DNA of 64,000 bases, taken from NCBI RefSeq assembly GCF_002127325.2, contig NC_035449.2, positions 79,460,693 through 79,524,692 on the forward strand, in the 5' to 3' direction. The notes beneath the pieces were generated by a model that saw only the letters and a list, made by a program, of their open reading frames with translations, did no database searches and was not told the DNA's origin. How positions within the stretch are numbered: position 1 is the first letter of the stretch; each line of letters starts with the position of its first letter. The translations under genes and the position numbers were made by a program. Positions 32,705-44,100 of this stretch are shown here, piece by piece. The stretch is from Helianthus annuus. Its lineage: Eukaryota; Streptophyta; Magnoliopsida; Asterales; Asteraceae.

Positions 32705-32814
32705 GGCCCATAAAACCCATACGATATTGGATTACACAAGCCCATAAACCCAACCGGTCAACTAAAACCCTAACCCTAATCGCATTCTCCTTTTGTACAT
32801 CCAACCCTATATAT
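32705..32814 (+). promoter_or_regulatory. Promoter of snoRNA cluster 2 (Site II, telo box, TATA)
   Basis: GGCCCA (32705-32710) and AGCCCA (32739-32744) are Site II cores in reverse orientation. AAAACCCTAACCCTAA (32764-32779) is a double telo box. TATATAT (32808-32814) is well placed, followed by a pyrimidine-rich leader and a GTAATC donor-like site near 32886. This promoter is stronger-looking than that of cluster 1 and closely parallels it, including the shared phrase GGATTACACAAGCCCATA / GGGTTACACAAGCTCATA. Confidence 0.75.
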
Positions 32815-32942
32815 CCACCACACCGCCATAGCATCGTCATTCAACACTCTTCTATCTTCTCTGATTTCATATCTTCATCCAATTGGTAATCACTTCTTCA
32901 TTTTCCTCTTCTGTATTCAAATGGTTTCGAAATTATTAATTA

Positions 32943-33037
32943 GTGCAGTGATGAAGCAATATTGTGGACTAGAGTTTCTGATATTGGGCTCTTCTTCCCA
33001 TTTTATTTTGACGACAAACCCTTGGCTGTCTGAGCAC
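32943..33037 (+). ncRNA. C/D-box snoRNA guiding 25S rRNA (cluster 2, gene 1)
   Basis: Sequence-identical, as far as I can read, to the RNA at 16482-16576: GTGC/GCAC stem, C box GTGATGA, D' box CTGA with guide GGACTAGAGT, and D box CTGA (33030-33033) with guide CCCTTGGCTGT. Both guides are complementary to neighbouring 25S sites. The downstream flank differs from cluster 1, so conservation is confined to the RNA. Confidence 0.9.
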
Positions 33038-33099
33038 TATACCTTTCATCTTATTCATAAGTTTTTCAACTCAGAGTTTATTGTTTTTAAAATTAGGTT

Positions 33100-33192
33100 G
33101 AGGGCTAATGATGAGAAATACAATTATCTTAGTGGATTTCAGTGAGATTACTTGTAATCAATGATCTGATTGTTACACACACTGAAGCTCTT
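33100..33192 (+). ncRNA. C/D-box snoRNA guiding 25S rRNA (cluster 2, gene 2)
   Basis: C box ATGATGA (33108-33114), D box CTGA (33182-33185), stem GAGGGCT/AGCTCTT. D guide TTGTTACACAC is complementary to GTGTGTAACAA of 25S rRNA. The upstream guide reads CTTAGTGGA instead of CTTAGCGGA, turning one C-G pair with TCCGCTAAG into U-G. Unlike the cluster 1 copy it has a canonical D box and no internal duplication, so this is probably the working copy. Confidence 0.85.
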
Positions 33193-33239
33193 AGTAATTT
33201 TTTTTAATAAAATGGGATGTAAATAATAATAATAATAAT

Positions 33240-33348
33240 AGCAGTGATGAGGCAAAACACATGAGGATGTGTTTAGGGAAGTGGACAATACAATGGAAGT
33301 TGTGTTGCCGTGATCCCCAATTTAAACGACTTCTCCTTCCACTGAGCT
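33240..33348 (+). ncRNA. C/D-box snoRNA with 18S rRNA 3'-end guide (cluster 2, gene 3)
   Basis: Same RNA as at 16807-16915: C box GTGATGA (33244-33250), D box CTGA (33342-33345), 15-base guide ACGACTTCTCCTTCC complementary to GGAAGGAGAAGTCGT of 18S rRNA. Similarity with cluster 1 continues for ~220 bases downstream, to about 33573. Confidence 0.83.
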
Positions 33349-33573
33349 TTTTTATTTATTTTCATTCCAACTTTTATACAAATTTACATGTTTTTTTTTC
33401 TAATTTCTTTTACATATATAAAGTTTTTATTAGATACGCGTCCATTTTACCAATTCTGGAGGATAAGTTGGTTCCTCACGGTGTAATGGCTCGGACGCCA
33501 TATTAATATTTGTGGCCATCCTGATCAATGGCTTCTCAGTACCATTGCATCCTGGAAACACCTCATACATTTT

Positions 33574-33805
33574 AAATTTACATTAAATATGGAATCAATT
33601 GTAACTAGCTATTACCTTAAATGATAATATGTTACTTAAAATTTGAATTGTACTATTTTTTAGACAAATGAAGTTTGATTGCTCCTAAGATATATTAATG
33701 CCGCTATGCCAATGGGATGACAACACTAGTAATCTAAGCGAACCTAGATTAAAATACATTACCGAAGTAAGTTTTAACTTATGTAAAAGTTAGTAATTAA
33801 GGTTA
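33574..33805. other. AT-rich spacer
   Basis: No gene or repeat recognised after similarity to cluster 1 ends. Confidence 0.4.
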
Positions 33806-34380
33806 AGTTTAAATAAAGGCTTATGGTTGATTATAATTAAAATCCTTATAATTAAAAATTAGTACTAACAAGTTGGGTAATTATGTAAAATTGTTAGTCA
33901 TTTAACATTTTCAATTAAATACAAATTCCACCAAGGATTTTTAAACTAAAATAATAACTTTTATATACATCATTATTAACTGGTTGACGTCATTGTTGAA
34001 GATATTAAAGTGTTAAGCCACTGTGAATTAGGAACAGATTTGTTTAGGAAAGTGTAAGGATGTACTACGTCTTTTGGGTTGTATTGGACCTCTCTTTTAC
34101 TTACCATTCTATGTTGGGATTGTTGTGTGTTTATGTATGTTGCTAAAACAAGGGTTGAGATCTTGTACAAATAGTGTTAAATGTAAGAACAGATCTGAAC
34201 CATTGATAGTTTAAATCAAGGCTTATGGTTAATTATAATTAAAACCTTTATAATTAAAAATTAGTACTAACAAGTTAGGGGTAATTATGTAAAATTGTTA
34301 GTCATTTGACATCTTCAATTAAATACAAATTCCACCAAGGTTTTTTAAACTAAAATAATAACTTTTATATACATCATTTT
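33806..34380 (+). repeat. Direct repeat of ~170 bp separated by ~230 bp
   Basis: Copies at about 33806-33972 and 34207-34380 share AAGGCTTATGGTT, AAAAATTAGTACTAACAAGTT, ATTATGTAAAATTGTTAGTC and ATAACTTTTATATACATCAT in order, with few differences. The segment between them is unrelated. This may be a duplication of part of an AT-rich transposon or the ends of a short element. Confidence 0.88.
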
Positions 34381-34619
34381 TTTTTTAAATATACCATAAA
34401 ATCAAGTATTTTTTTATCTTTAATATAAGTACCATATTGCTATACTTTTTTATTTATAAAAGTAACTTTTAAAAAAGTTACCAAAAGTTGTTTTATAATT
34501 GTGCTGATAATGTGCTGATTATGTGTTAATTACAACATAATTGCCTATCGAGATATTTCATAAAATTTGTTAAATATTCTTCCCATAAGATTTTATCTTG
34601 CTTGAAGGTGATTTGAATC

Positions 34620-35150
34620 AACACTTTAAAAACTAACCAACACGTGTATTAACAACACTTTAAAAACATACCAGCACGCTAACAACACTTTAAAGACATA
34701 TCAGCACATGTGCTAACAGAACTTTAGAAACATACCAGCACATGTGTAAACAACACATTAAAAACATACTGAAAAAAATAAGTAGCACATGTTTTAGCAG
34801 CACTTGAAAAACAAGCACAATAGGGAATTAAATTTGTTTTTTTGCTACACTTAAAAAACAAGCACAACAAGAAACTAAATTTATGTAAATACACATGCTA
34901 ATTGCGTAATGGAAAATTAATTTCAAGTTTTTATTTTAGTTTATCTGTTTATTTCTTTATTTGAATTCTTGGTACTTATCTTTATTGACTTTTATCTTAG
35001 TTTAAACCAATCATATAGTTGTAATAATTTGTTATAAAGTGCTGATTAACAAATTGCCTGTTGTTGGCGGTGATTGTGCTGATTAACAAAGTGCCTATTG
35101 TTGCGGTTTGTGAAGATTGTGCTGATTTACAAAGTGCATGTTGTTGGAAA
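34620..35150 (+). repeat. Two families of short tandem repeats
   Basis: From about 34620 to 34860, four or more ~40-base units contain AACACTTTAAAAACATACCAGCACATGTGCTAAC variants. From about 35030 to 35150, three ~48-base units contain GTGCTGATTAACAAAGTGCCTGTTGTTG variants. No ORF of value. Confidence 0.8.
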
Positions 35151-35842
35151 TTTTCAAATTTTGATTTGAAATAGTGCATATAGGGGATAATTAAAATTTG
35201 GAATTAATTAAATTAAAAAAATAGAGTGATAAAGTCTAAAATACCCTTGTCTAGTTTTTTTAATAAAGGGCACATGTCTAATAGTGGTTGGTTCTTATAG
35301 TTTTTACACAAATTAAGGTTTGTATTTGATCCCATCTCGCTAAAACAATCTGATAAATACTTGCAAAGTTTGTATGAAATTCACATATGACTTGTCGGTT
35401 GGTAAGTTTTTACAGAGTTCTAGGTTTAACTGAGGTAGCTTTTGAACATATTTGGTATAATCTAATAATCAATAAAACTAGTAATTTTGCAAGCGTGTGT
35501 TTTGCTGCGAAGCAAAATTCAAATGGAGAATTCTTAGTGAACGCAAACAAATTAATTCTACTTCACAACGCTAATGTTCAGGATCCTTGTAAATATCAGA
35601 TGGCTGGGTTACCACTTATCTTTTATGTAATGATCCATGCGTATTTAATAAAATTGGAAGAACATGTTATATATTTGAAAATGATTTCTTTTTTGGCGTG
35701 GAAAATAAATTTGAAAAAAAAAACATTTACAGTTGTTAATAAAGAATGTTTATATGTGTTAATGCTTTGTAGTTTGTAATTAATAACTTAAAGCTATATT
35801 AATTCACAAAGCTATTAAATAAAAAAACTAAGATGACCAATG
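35151..35842. other. AT-rich sequence with one weak ORF
   Basis: An open frame of 130 codons at 35387-35779 (plus) has no domain, no promoter and AT-driven composition (LKMISFLAWKINLKKKTF). I do not call it a gene. Nothing else is supportable. Confidence 0.4.
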
Positions 35843-36184
35843 GTATCCCCCACCATAGCTCAATTGGTTAGGCCGGCTTCTTCCCTTTGGGTGGTCGCCG
35901 GTTCGACTCCAACTTGTGGCTTATGGTGCGGGACGTCCCAATGATGGATCGTTACCTACCGAGGCATGGTGCGGTCCTGAGGGCAACCCGGTTTTCATCC
36001 AGCTGTTACCCCAGCGAGTCTCTCATGTGGGAGCAGTATGGTTTCTGGGCGAAGGTCAGCTAGCGCGCTGGCCGGGGCCCGATAGAACATCGCATTCGGT
36101 AAGCGGGGCTGATGGGAGCTTGTCATCGACAAGCTCTCAGTGACCTATTACTGGTCAGTACATAGAAAGTCACCCTTCAAAAAA
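35843..36184 (+). mobile_element. tRNA-derived SINE with poly(A) tail
   Basis: A box TAGCTCAATTGGTTA (35856-35870) and B box GGTTCGACTCC (35900-35910) in a tRNA-like head, a ~250-base body containing the hairpin GAGCTTGTCATCGACAAGCTC, and an A6-7 tail. Near-perfect target duplication ATGACCAATG (35833-35842) / ATGACCCATG (36185-36194). It is a different SINE family from the one at 15510. Confidence 0.82.
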
Positions 36185-36439
36185 ATGACCCATGTTAAAT
36201 GCCTATCCCTAGCATTTAGTTTCTGCTGCAGCTGGTGATGATGGGAGACTAGGCAAGTAGGCGGCGGTTGTTCAAAATCACAACAAACAAACAAGTGATG
36301 ATAGCGGAATGTGTGGTGTGAACAGAGAATGAGTACCAATAGAACATCGGGTGGGCTCGGCCACTGAATACAAACAATGAATGGGCTCAGTGGACCGGCA
36401 TGTTACACCAACTCAACATTGCGAAATTCAAAGTAGGGG

Positions 36440-36848
36440 AGGGCCGATGGGTATAGAACGCGCAATGAGACTTTAGAGTTTGTGAAAGGTTTAACAGGAT
36501 CCGAGGAATGGAAGAAAGTTCTAAATGTGGTATTCAAAACGACTATATGGAATATATGGAAGTCAAGAAATGAAAAGGAATTCGACGGCTACATCCGCAC
36601 CGAGAACAACATAGTAGAGGCAATAATGTCGGATACCTTTATCTAGCTAAAGAGTAGATCAAAACTTCAAGATATTGTATGGGAGAGATGAGTAGATTTC
36701 AATATAAGAGACATAGTGAGATAATCCGATGTAATTGGGGTTGTTTTGTATTGTTTTAATTTCCGTGTTTTTTGTACTGTCATTCGGGTTTTTACAACAT
36801 ATGTTGGCCCTGTTCTATCAATCATAGAATCTTACCGTTCCAAAAAAA
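36440..36848 (+). pseudogene. 5'-truncated LINE (L1-type) 3' end
   Basis: The plus strand encodes the far C-terminus of a plant L1 ORF2: TTIWNIWKSRNEKEF, then SDTFI*LKSRSKLQDIVWER*VDFNIRD, where both stops fall on expected Trp codons. The terminus AATCTTACCGTTCCAAAAAAA is a typical LINE tail. RT and endonuclease are missing because of 5' truncation. Confidence 0.75.
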
Positions 36849-36973
36849 GGTAAAATCATTGATTTTAATAGTCAATGACTTCAACAGGAGTGATGTTTAA
36901 GAGGTGAAAAATGTTTTCGATGCAACGTAAGGATGGAATTCTAAAACAAGAAAGAAAGTTCAGTATTAAAAAA

Positions 36974-37104
36974 TGATAGAAGTAATAGGTTCGATGCCCT
37001 CTCTCATTCATTCTTGTGTATTTATAATTACATTTAGAATCTCTAATTTAGGATAGAGATCAATACAAATCAATACAAATATATGAAATATTCACTTGCT
37101 ATTA
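36974..37104 (-). repeat. Element Q 3' LTR (131 bp)
   Basis: Plus-strand ends TGATAGAAGT...TTGCTATTA. On the minus strand the LTR starts TAATAGCAAG, not the usual TG, and ends ATCA. The polypurine tract CTGCGGGGGTA (minus, 37115-37105) directly precedes it. Confidence 0.93.
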
Positions 37105-38730
37105 TACCCCCGCAGTCGAAGCGGGAGGAGACTGAATGCTGAGACTGGATCTAAAATCTTCGAAGAGTATACGCAACAGCCCCTTAGTAAAGATGTCTGC
37201 AATCTGGTAACGAGAGGGAACATGAAGAATCCGAACCTGACCGCGTTGCACTTGTTCACGCATGAAATGGATATCCAGCTCAATATGTTTGGTGCGTTGA
37301 TGTTGAACTGGATTGCCCGATAAGTAAATAGCGCTGACGTTATCACAATAGACGAGAGTGGCACGAGATAACGGCTCATATAGTTTGAGAAGGAGGTTTC
37401 GAAGCCAGCAGATTTCAGCAACAACATTTGCAACAACACGATATTCGGCTTCCGCACTAGATCTGGAGACTGTACTTTGGCGCTTAGAAGACCAGGAAAT
37501 CAGATTATCACCGTAGTATATGCAGTAGCCGCTAGTAGACCGTCTCGTATCAGGGCAACCCGCCCAGTCAGCATCTGTATACGCGGTTAGAGAAGGAGTA
37601 GAATAGTGGCCCAAGGTGATGCCAAATGTAGACGTGCCTTTAATATACCGAATTATTCGCTTCAATGCATTCCAGTGAGATTGCTTAGGGGAGTGCATGT
37701 GCATGCACACCTGCTGAACGGCATATGTGATGTCCGGTCGAGTAAACGTGAGATATTGTAGCGCCCCAGCTAGGCTTCGGTATAGAGTGGGGTCATGAAA
37801 TAGATCACCCGAAGCACCGAGCTTGGTATTTGTATCAACTGGAGTTGCGACAGGGTTGCATGACTGCATACCCGCACGAGTAATGATATCAGTAGCAGAG
37901 GAATGTTGTGAAAGAAACATACTTGTCTTCGTGCGAGTGACCGAAATGCCAAGGAAGTAACTTAGAGAACCGAGATCTTTCATGGCAAATTCTCTAGCTA
38001 ATTTTGTCATAAGCTGAAATCGGAGAGCCGAAGAAGATGTGACAAGAAGGATGTCATCTACATATAACAGTAGAAAAGCTGTGTCATGCCCCTGATGAAG
38101 AGTGAAAAGAGACGCATCACATTTGCTGTGATGGAAACCCAATGTAAGAACGTAATCAGTAAACCTTTGGTACCAAGCCCGTGGTGCCTGTTTCAATCCA
38201 TATAGCGACTTTTTCAGTGAGCAAACGTAGTCTGGATAGTCTTTGTCACGAAACCCCATCGGTTGATACATATAGACTGTCTCATTAAGGTTACCGTGCA
38301 AGAAGGCGTTAGTAACGTCCAATTGATGAACATCCCAACCCTTGGATAGGGCAATAGATAGCACAGTCCGAATCGTTGCCGGTTTCACAACCGGGCTGAA
38401 AGTCTCACCACAATCCACTCCAACCTGTTGTAATCGGCCGTCACATACAAGACGGGCTTTATATCGCTCAAGAGTGTCATCGGACCTGAATTTGTGTTTG
38501 AACAGCCACATGCTTCGAATAACATTCATATGAGGCTGTCTTGGGACCAAATCCCATGTCCTGTTTCTAATTAATGCATGATATTCAGTTGACATTGGAG
38601 AGTACCATTCCGGAATAGATAGGGCATCGGCTGGGGCTTTGGGTATGAGCACGATGGAAGGGGCGGTGGAAGTGTGTAGTGAGAAGGGTTGTTTAGGTTT
38701 GTAGATGCCACTCATGGAACGAGTGTGCAT
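37102..38730 (-). CDS. Ty1/copia reverse transcriptase-RNase H (element Q), intact frame
   Basis: A 542-codon frame. It begins inside the linker after integrase (MHTRSMSGIYKPKQ), so the ATG is simply the first one after a frameshift, not a natural start. RT blocks: WLFKHKFRSDDTLERYKARL (~residues 88-107), LDVTNAFLHGNLNETVYM, YGLKQAPRAWYQRF, catalytic LLYVDDILLVT. RNase H: AYTDADWAGCPDTRRSTSGY, SSAEAEYR, LVYCDNVSAI, RTKHIELDIHF, ADIFTKGL. All catalytic Asp/Glu positions are present and no internal stop exists, unlike the other pol copies in the window. It would normally be made as part of a gag-pol polyprotein. The stop lies inside the LTR edge. Confidence 0.93.
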   Translation of the reverse strand: MHTRSMSGIYKPKQPFSLHTSTAPSIVLIPKAPADALSIPEWYSPMSTEYHALIRNRTWDLVPRQPHMNVIRSMWLFKHKFRSDDTLERYKARLVCDGRLQQVGVDCGETFSPVVKPATIRTVLSIALSKGWDVHQLDVTNAFLHGNLNETVYMYQPMGFRDKDYPDYVCSLKKSLYGLKQAPRAWYQRFTDYVLTLGFHHSKCDASLFTLHQGHDTAFLLLYVDDILLVTSSSALRFQLMTKLAREFAMKDLGSLSYFLGISVTRTKTSMFLSQHSSATDIITRAGMQSCNPVATPVDTNTKLGASGDLFHDPTLYRSLAGALQYLTFTRPDITYAVQQVCMHMHSPKQSHWNALKRIIRYIKGTSTFGITLGHYSTPSLTAYTDADWAGCPDTRRSTSGYCIYYGDNLISWSSKRQSTVSRSSAEAEYRVVANVVAEICWLRNLLLKLYEPLSRATLVYCDNVSAIYLSGNPVQHQRTKHIELDIHFMREQVQRGQVRILHVPSRYQIADIFTKGLLRILFEDFRSSLSIQSPPASTAGV

Positions 38731-40325
38731 GGTTCGGGTTGTAGGTGGAGGCGGACAAGGGCTGGCTGGATCCGAGGGATGTGGGCCGAAGGTAGTATTG
38801 GGCTGGGGTGGGCTCGACTGGTGGACAGGAGGCGGTATGGATTGTTGGGACGAGGTGGTGGGCTGGTGGGACGGGGTAGGGGCGGATCATTGGGTTGGGC
38901 TTGGGCCTGGAGTGGGGTAGTGGGCTGAGCGTTGGGTTGGGCTTGGGGCGAGGGAACAGGGAAGGAAGATGTGAACACGGGTGACACATTGGTTGGGTTT
39001 GGGGACGGCTCAACATGAGGCCATAGGTGAGGAGGGAACGGGTCTCTAAGGAAGTTGTATGAAGGAGTGGGTGAGATAGATTGAGCGAACGGGAAGGTGG
39101 TTTCATCAAAGGCCACATGGCGAGAGATGAAGATTTGGTGAGTGTTGAGGTCTAGGCATCGATAGCCTCTATGGTTGGGAGGATAGCCTAGAAAGACACA
39201 AGGGTGTGACCGATGGTCCAGTTTGTGGATGGTGGTGGATGGGGTGAGTGGGTAACATAAGCATCCAAAGACGCGTAGGTGGTCGTAGGTGGGTGTGGAA
39301 AGGTAGAGAAGTTCGGTCGGGGTTTTATTTTTTGTGATTTTATTTGGAAGGATGTTTAATAGGTAGGTGGCTGTTTCAAGGGCATGGTGCCAAAAATAAG
39401 TGGGAAGAGAAGCATGCGCTAAAAGGGTGCGCATCATGTTATTTATGGTACAGATTTTGCGCTCGTCCTTTCTGTTTTGGGAAGAGGTGTAGGGGCATGA
39501 GAGGCGGTGGAGAATGCCGTTTGTGTTGAAAAAACTTTGAAAAGCGGAGTTGACGTATTCTTTTCCATTGTCACATTGGAAGGTTTTAATGACCCGTTCA
39601 TATTGAGTTTAAATATTTTTTGCAAAGTGGGTGAATGTAGGGAATACATGAGATTTATTAGAAACGGGAAAGGTCCACAAAAACTTAGTTAAATCGTCAA
39701 GAAACAGTATATAATATTTGTGGCCTGCTGAACTAACAATAGGTGACGTCCCTACGTCACTATGTATAATATCAAAAGGCTGGGTAGTGTAAGAAGTAGA
39801 CGCATAAAATGGTAAACGAATACTTTTTCCATAAACACAAGACTGGCATACATTATTCTCAAAGTTATTAAAATAAATGGAAGAAGAAGTTTTTAATGAA
39901 TGTAAAGACGGGCGCCCTGGGTGACCAAGACGGTGATGCCAGATTTGCGAGGAAATTGCAGCAAGAGCGGTAGGTGAGGAGGAGTTGGGTCCCAAAAGCA
40001 AAGGATAGAGGTCACCGCTGCTGTTGCATCGCAGGAGTGGGTCTTGGTCTTGTAATCCTTCACAAGAAAACCAAACGGGTCAAATTCAACAGACACAGAG
40101 TTATCGGTAGTAAATCTACGTACGGAGATAAGGTTTTTAAGTAGTTTGGGCGAGTAAAGAACATTTTTGAGAATAAAAGGAGGATAGGGTTTGGGTAGGT
40201 ATTTGGTGCCCGTACCTATAACCGGAATGGTATCTCCATTGCCAACAATAATATTTTTAGACATGCAAGAATTAGAAAAGGAATGATAATCACCTTGTTC
40301 ATGAGACATATTTGTTGTTGCACTG
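38712..40325 (-). pseudogene. Ty1/copia protease end and integrase (element Q), frameshifted
   Basis: Begins right after element Y with the protease remainder (NMSHEQGD..., IIVGNGDTIPVIGTG, FILKNVLYSPKLLKNLISV). In a second frame it has the gag-pre-integrase zinc motif (IWHHRLGHPGRPSL, CQSCVYGKSIRLPF) and the integrase core (IIHSDVG, first Asp). A TAA near 39610 and another shift lead to FQCDNGKEYV (second Asp) and SSQNRKDERKI (Glu in the altered GKAERKI block). MMRTLLAHASLPTYFWHHAL and the C-terminal GYPPNHRGYRCLD follow, with a Pro-rich linker. At least three frame disruptions are visible. The catalytic triad residues themselves are still recognisable. Confidence 0.85.
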
Positions 40326-40330
40326 GTGTC

Positions 40331-41135
40331 TGTTAGGATCGAAGGCTGTCATGATTGTGCTTGTTTGTATAATTTTTACATTCAGAGTATATGAAATGAT
40401 GTAAAGTGCAGCGGAATTGGATACAAACTTTGTAAACACAATCAAAGAAGAGAATAGTATGATAAACAATTGCTTCACATTAAGTCGAATGATTACAATG
40501 AAAATCAAAAGATTACAAGCATGCTTACAATACTAAGCTCCCCCTCAGCCTGATACTCCAAGGTTGGTTGCACAAGATGAAAGGATTGGACTGGAGAAGA
40601 AAAATCCACTCAGTCAATCAAATGTAACAGTACAGGATACTGCTCCATTTATAGGCAAACCAAACCACTGAGGCATCTCAGCTGACGTCACCATGATAGT
40701 GACATCTAACAACCTAACAACCTATAAACACTATTCTATACAAACTACTGATGTTTAACAACTGATTATAAGTACAATATAAAACAAGAGAAAACTACTG
40801 CTTCACGTTCCACTATTGTAGCCTGAGCACTGATGTTGAGCATCAGTGCTTTCTTCAAAGGTGATCAGTCTTTTGAATGGGCAGTGCTTGTGTCTTCAGC
40901 AGTACTTAGGAAACAGCAGTAGATAGAGCAACAGTATTTGTCTTCAGCAATCTTTAGAGTTTCATCAGTTTGGTTCATCAGTTGTTCTAGTGAGCAGTAC
41001 TTAAGATCCATCAGCTGTTAGATTACCACTGTCAAGGGGAAAGCCTAGTGTAAACAGCTGCTTATTTTGAGTCCACTGTTTTGATCCGGTTTTGGCTTTC
41101 ATTAACTGTTCCTCTGGTAGGGCTCAATCCTAACA
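40331..41135 (-). repeat. Element Y 3' LTR
   Basis: Plus-strand TGTTAGGATCGAAGG...CAATCCTAACA: an 11-base inverted terminus (TGTTAGGATYG). It contains a perfect 10-bp hairpin AGCACTGATG-TTGAG-CATCAGTGCT at 40826-40850 and repeated CAGTR/CATCAG motifs. Confidence 0.94.
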
Positions 41136-41150
41136 ATCTCCCCCTGGAAC
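41136..41150 (-). promoter_or_regulatory. Element Y polypurine tract
   Basis: Minus strand GTTCCAGGGGGAGAT immediately before the 3' LTR start TGTTAGG; the usual plus-strand DNA primer. Confidence 0.85.
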
Positions 41151-41194
41151 AGATAATGCCAAAACCCTTCATTATTCTGGACCTTTATTCCTCA

Positions 41195-44100
41195 TCAGAA
41201 GTTCCCTAGCTTGTCTTTTATATCTGCTTCAAATTCCTTGGAACTCAAGTCATCATCATCCCTACACAATGTAAGTTCAAGGAGATCCTGCAAATCTTCA
41301 ACACTAAGGCCTAGTGCTTCTTTTCTTGATATGTACTTCATTTCGCCATTGGACCTGACCAAGGTCAATACGTGGGTCTTTTGATCATACATCCACTTTA
41401 GTATTTTTAATCCTAATGGGTTTCTTGGGAGAGATTTATTTCCTGATGAGTTTGGAGATGTTGGCCTTGAGAACACTTGCAGACTTTCAGACATTCTTTT
41501 GAAGGCCATTTCAATGACATTGTTTGCTGCAGCTACGTCTTCTGCAGTCTCTCTTTCAATTAGCTCTTGCCTCTCAACGTTTGTCATGCCTGTTGAAGTG
41601 TTTGGTGATGCAGGTTTAGTTAATACCTTCTTAAAAAGGTTCTGAAGCTTTGTTGAGCTCTCTTCTTTTAGATCCATTTTCATGATGGTTTCATTGAAGT
41701 ACTCAGCTTCCCTTTTCTTTAGCTCTTCTTCAGACAGTTGTTTTCCTTCTTCTTGGTTTGACACAAGAATAGGATTATCTGCTGATTTGAATAGTTTTTG
41801 AAGGTTTTCAATCTGCTGTTCAAGCTTTTTGTAGTCAGGCCTTTTTGAAGTGTCTGAGACAGTTATCCTTCTTTTCTTCAGCCTTTCATAAGCTTCATCA
41901 GTATGCTGTTTTGACCATTTTGCTATGGCATCAGCAGTGTCCACTTTAGCATCTACCAGCTCCTGTTTCTTCTTTTTATATTCGGAAGTAAGATCAGCAA
42001 TTAGCTTTTTATATTTGTTCCAATTTGGAGCTGCCTTCTTCTTACTTGGATCACCTTTAATCGTTTCAATCATGTTTGCTTCATGCTTCAGAGCAACTAT
42101 TGGCCATTCTTCAAATTGGTTTTCTTCAGCTGGATAGAATTTTTCTTTCATGATATATGCAATAAGTTCTTTTCTCATCTCCTTTCTTTGATCTGTCTTT
42201 TCTTTGCTCAGAACTTGTGCATAATCTTTCATCAGCTTGACTTTTGTAAGTAAGAGTTCCAATTTTTCAGAAATGGCTTTATCACCTTGATCTTTGCATT
42301 TGAGTTTAGCTCGAATCTTTGCTTGCCTTGCTTTCATTTCGAGATACTCATCCATGTCTTCTGGAACTATGAAGCCTATGAGAGAAGGAAATCTTCTTTT
42401 TGAAGGATCATCCTCGGTGTAAAATTGTTTCATCTCATTTTTTACAGCATCTAGTTCCAGTGGATATTTTGCAGCAACAGGATCATATTTTTCATCAATG
42501 GCTTGAGTTGTTTCTCTTTTTCTTTTGTAAAGCTTTGTGGATGAAATGGATTTTTCTTGTGACGTAGGAATGGTGAGAGCAGTGGTAGATGATTGATTAA
42601 CAGCTGTTGAAACAACTGGTGTTTCAACCGCTGTTGTCATTACAACTACTGATGTATCAGCAGATGTCTTCTGCTTTTGAGCAGGGGTTGTGATAGCAGG
42701 GGTTTGAACGGTGATGAGTGATTGACTAACAGTAGTTGGAACAACTGGTGTTACAACTACTGTTGCCATTACAGCAGATGTTGTAGCATCTGCTGTCTTC
42801 TGCTTTTTGGCAGGAGGTGATGATGGGGTGGCTGTTTTTGATGGTGAAGTTGTTGTTGGTGATGTGATCACAGATAATGGTGGAGCAGTGGTTGTGGTGG
42901 TGTGTGGTGATGTGGTGTGTGTTGATACTGCAGCTTTGGTTTGGCTATTTTCTGGCTCAATAAAGATGCTATCATCAATTTCCTTTTTCTTCCACTTGAT
43001 CTTCTCCCCCTTTTTGGCATTATCTGAGAAGGGTTCATTCATGAAGAGAACAGTGGAAGGAACTTTTCCAGAGGCACTTTGAATGTGAGCGTTGATAGCT
43101 CTGATATCTGCCTGAGTATCTTTGAACCTTGATTCCACCATATTTGTCAGCTTTTGAACATGTATAGCATGCTGCTGATCAGCCATCTGCTTTTGTCTTT
43201 CCAGCAGTGGTTGGAACATGTTCCATAACTCATTTGCAGCAGGTGCCTGTTGTGCAGGTGCTTGAGATGGAGCAGCAGTGGATTGGGCTTTCTGAGCTTT
43301 TAACAGCTGCTGCACCATATCCTTTATTTCGGCAACTGAGGTTTCCAGGTTTTCAACCCTGCCCGTCAATTCCTGATATTTTGAATCATCACCCGAATTA
43401 ACAGGATCATCTGAATCCCCACCAGCAGTGGTTGTACCAATGTGTGACTTAGGAACAGAGTCCCAAAAGTCATTCATTGATACCCCTTGTTCTTGGTACT
43501 GGGGACTTCTTTCTTCAACACTAGATAACCTTTTGAGGGTACCAGAGGGCAATACATACTCACTGGTGGTTATCATAGGTGTTATTGAAGAAATTGCCTT
43601 CAAGGGAGTCTTACTAATGAAACAACTGGCCAAATGCAGATCTGTTGATCCAACATTTGTAGTTGCTGCTCCGCTTGAACTACTGACAGGAATTACTTGT
43701 AACTCCTGCAGTGTAACCTCCTCAGTTGTTGCTGGGATAGCAGAGATATCAGCATCAGACCCAGTCACCTGTGGGAGTATACTCTCAGTGATAGGTGATT
43801 GAGAGGAACTGGTTTGTGTCTGTGTAACATCAACTGCATGCAACAAAGGTAATATGGATGGTGGTAATGTGGGGGGTGAAGGTAAGGGAGTTGAAAGAGA
43901 CATGTCCTTGGGATCAGGACTGTGGAAGATGGATCCGAGTGGGTCCAGAGCTTCATATTTTGGGGTCCCTGTGTTTACAACCTGATCCTTTTGTGAGGAT
44001 GCAGGAGGAGTTTGAGGCAAGGGTTGAGATCTTTCTTCCATTTGCTGTGAGGAAGTAGCAGCAGTGGTTATTGGTGACTTTTGTGCTGTCACTGGTATTG

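Noticed and set aside
35387..35779. 130-codon plus-strand frame as a host gene
   Set aside because: AT-driven composition, no recognisable domain, no promoter or splice context; likely chance.
35843..35925. tRNA-like A and B boxes, possible tRNA gene
   Set aside because: No cloverleaf acceptor stem closes, and the sequence continues into a longer body with a poly(A) tail and target duplication; it is a SINE head. The same reasoning applies to 15510-15580.
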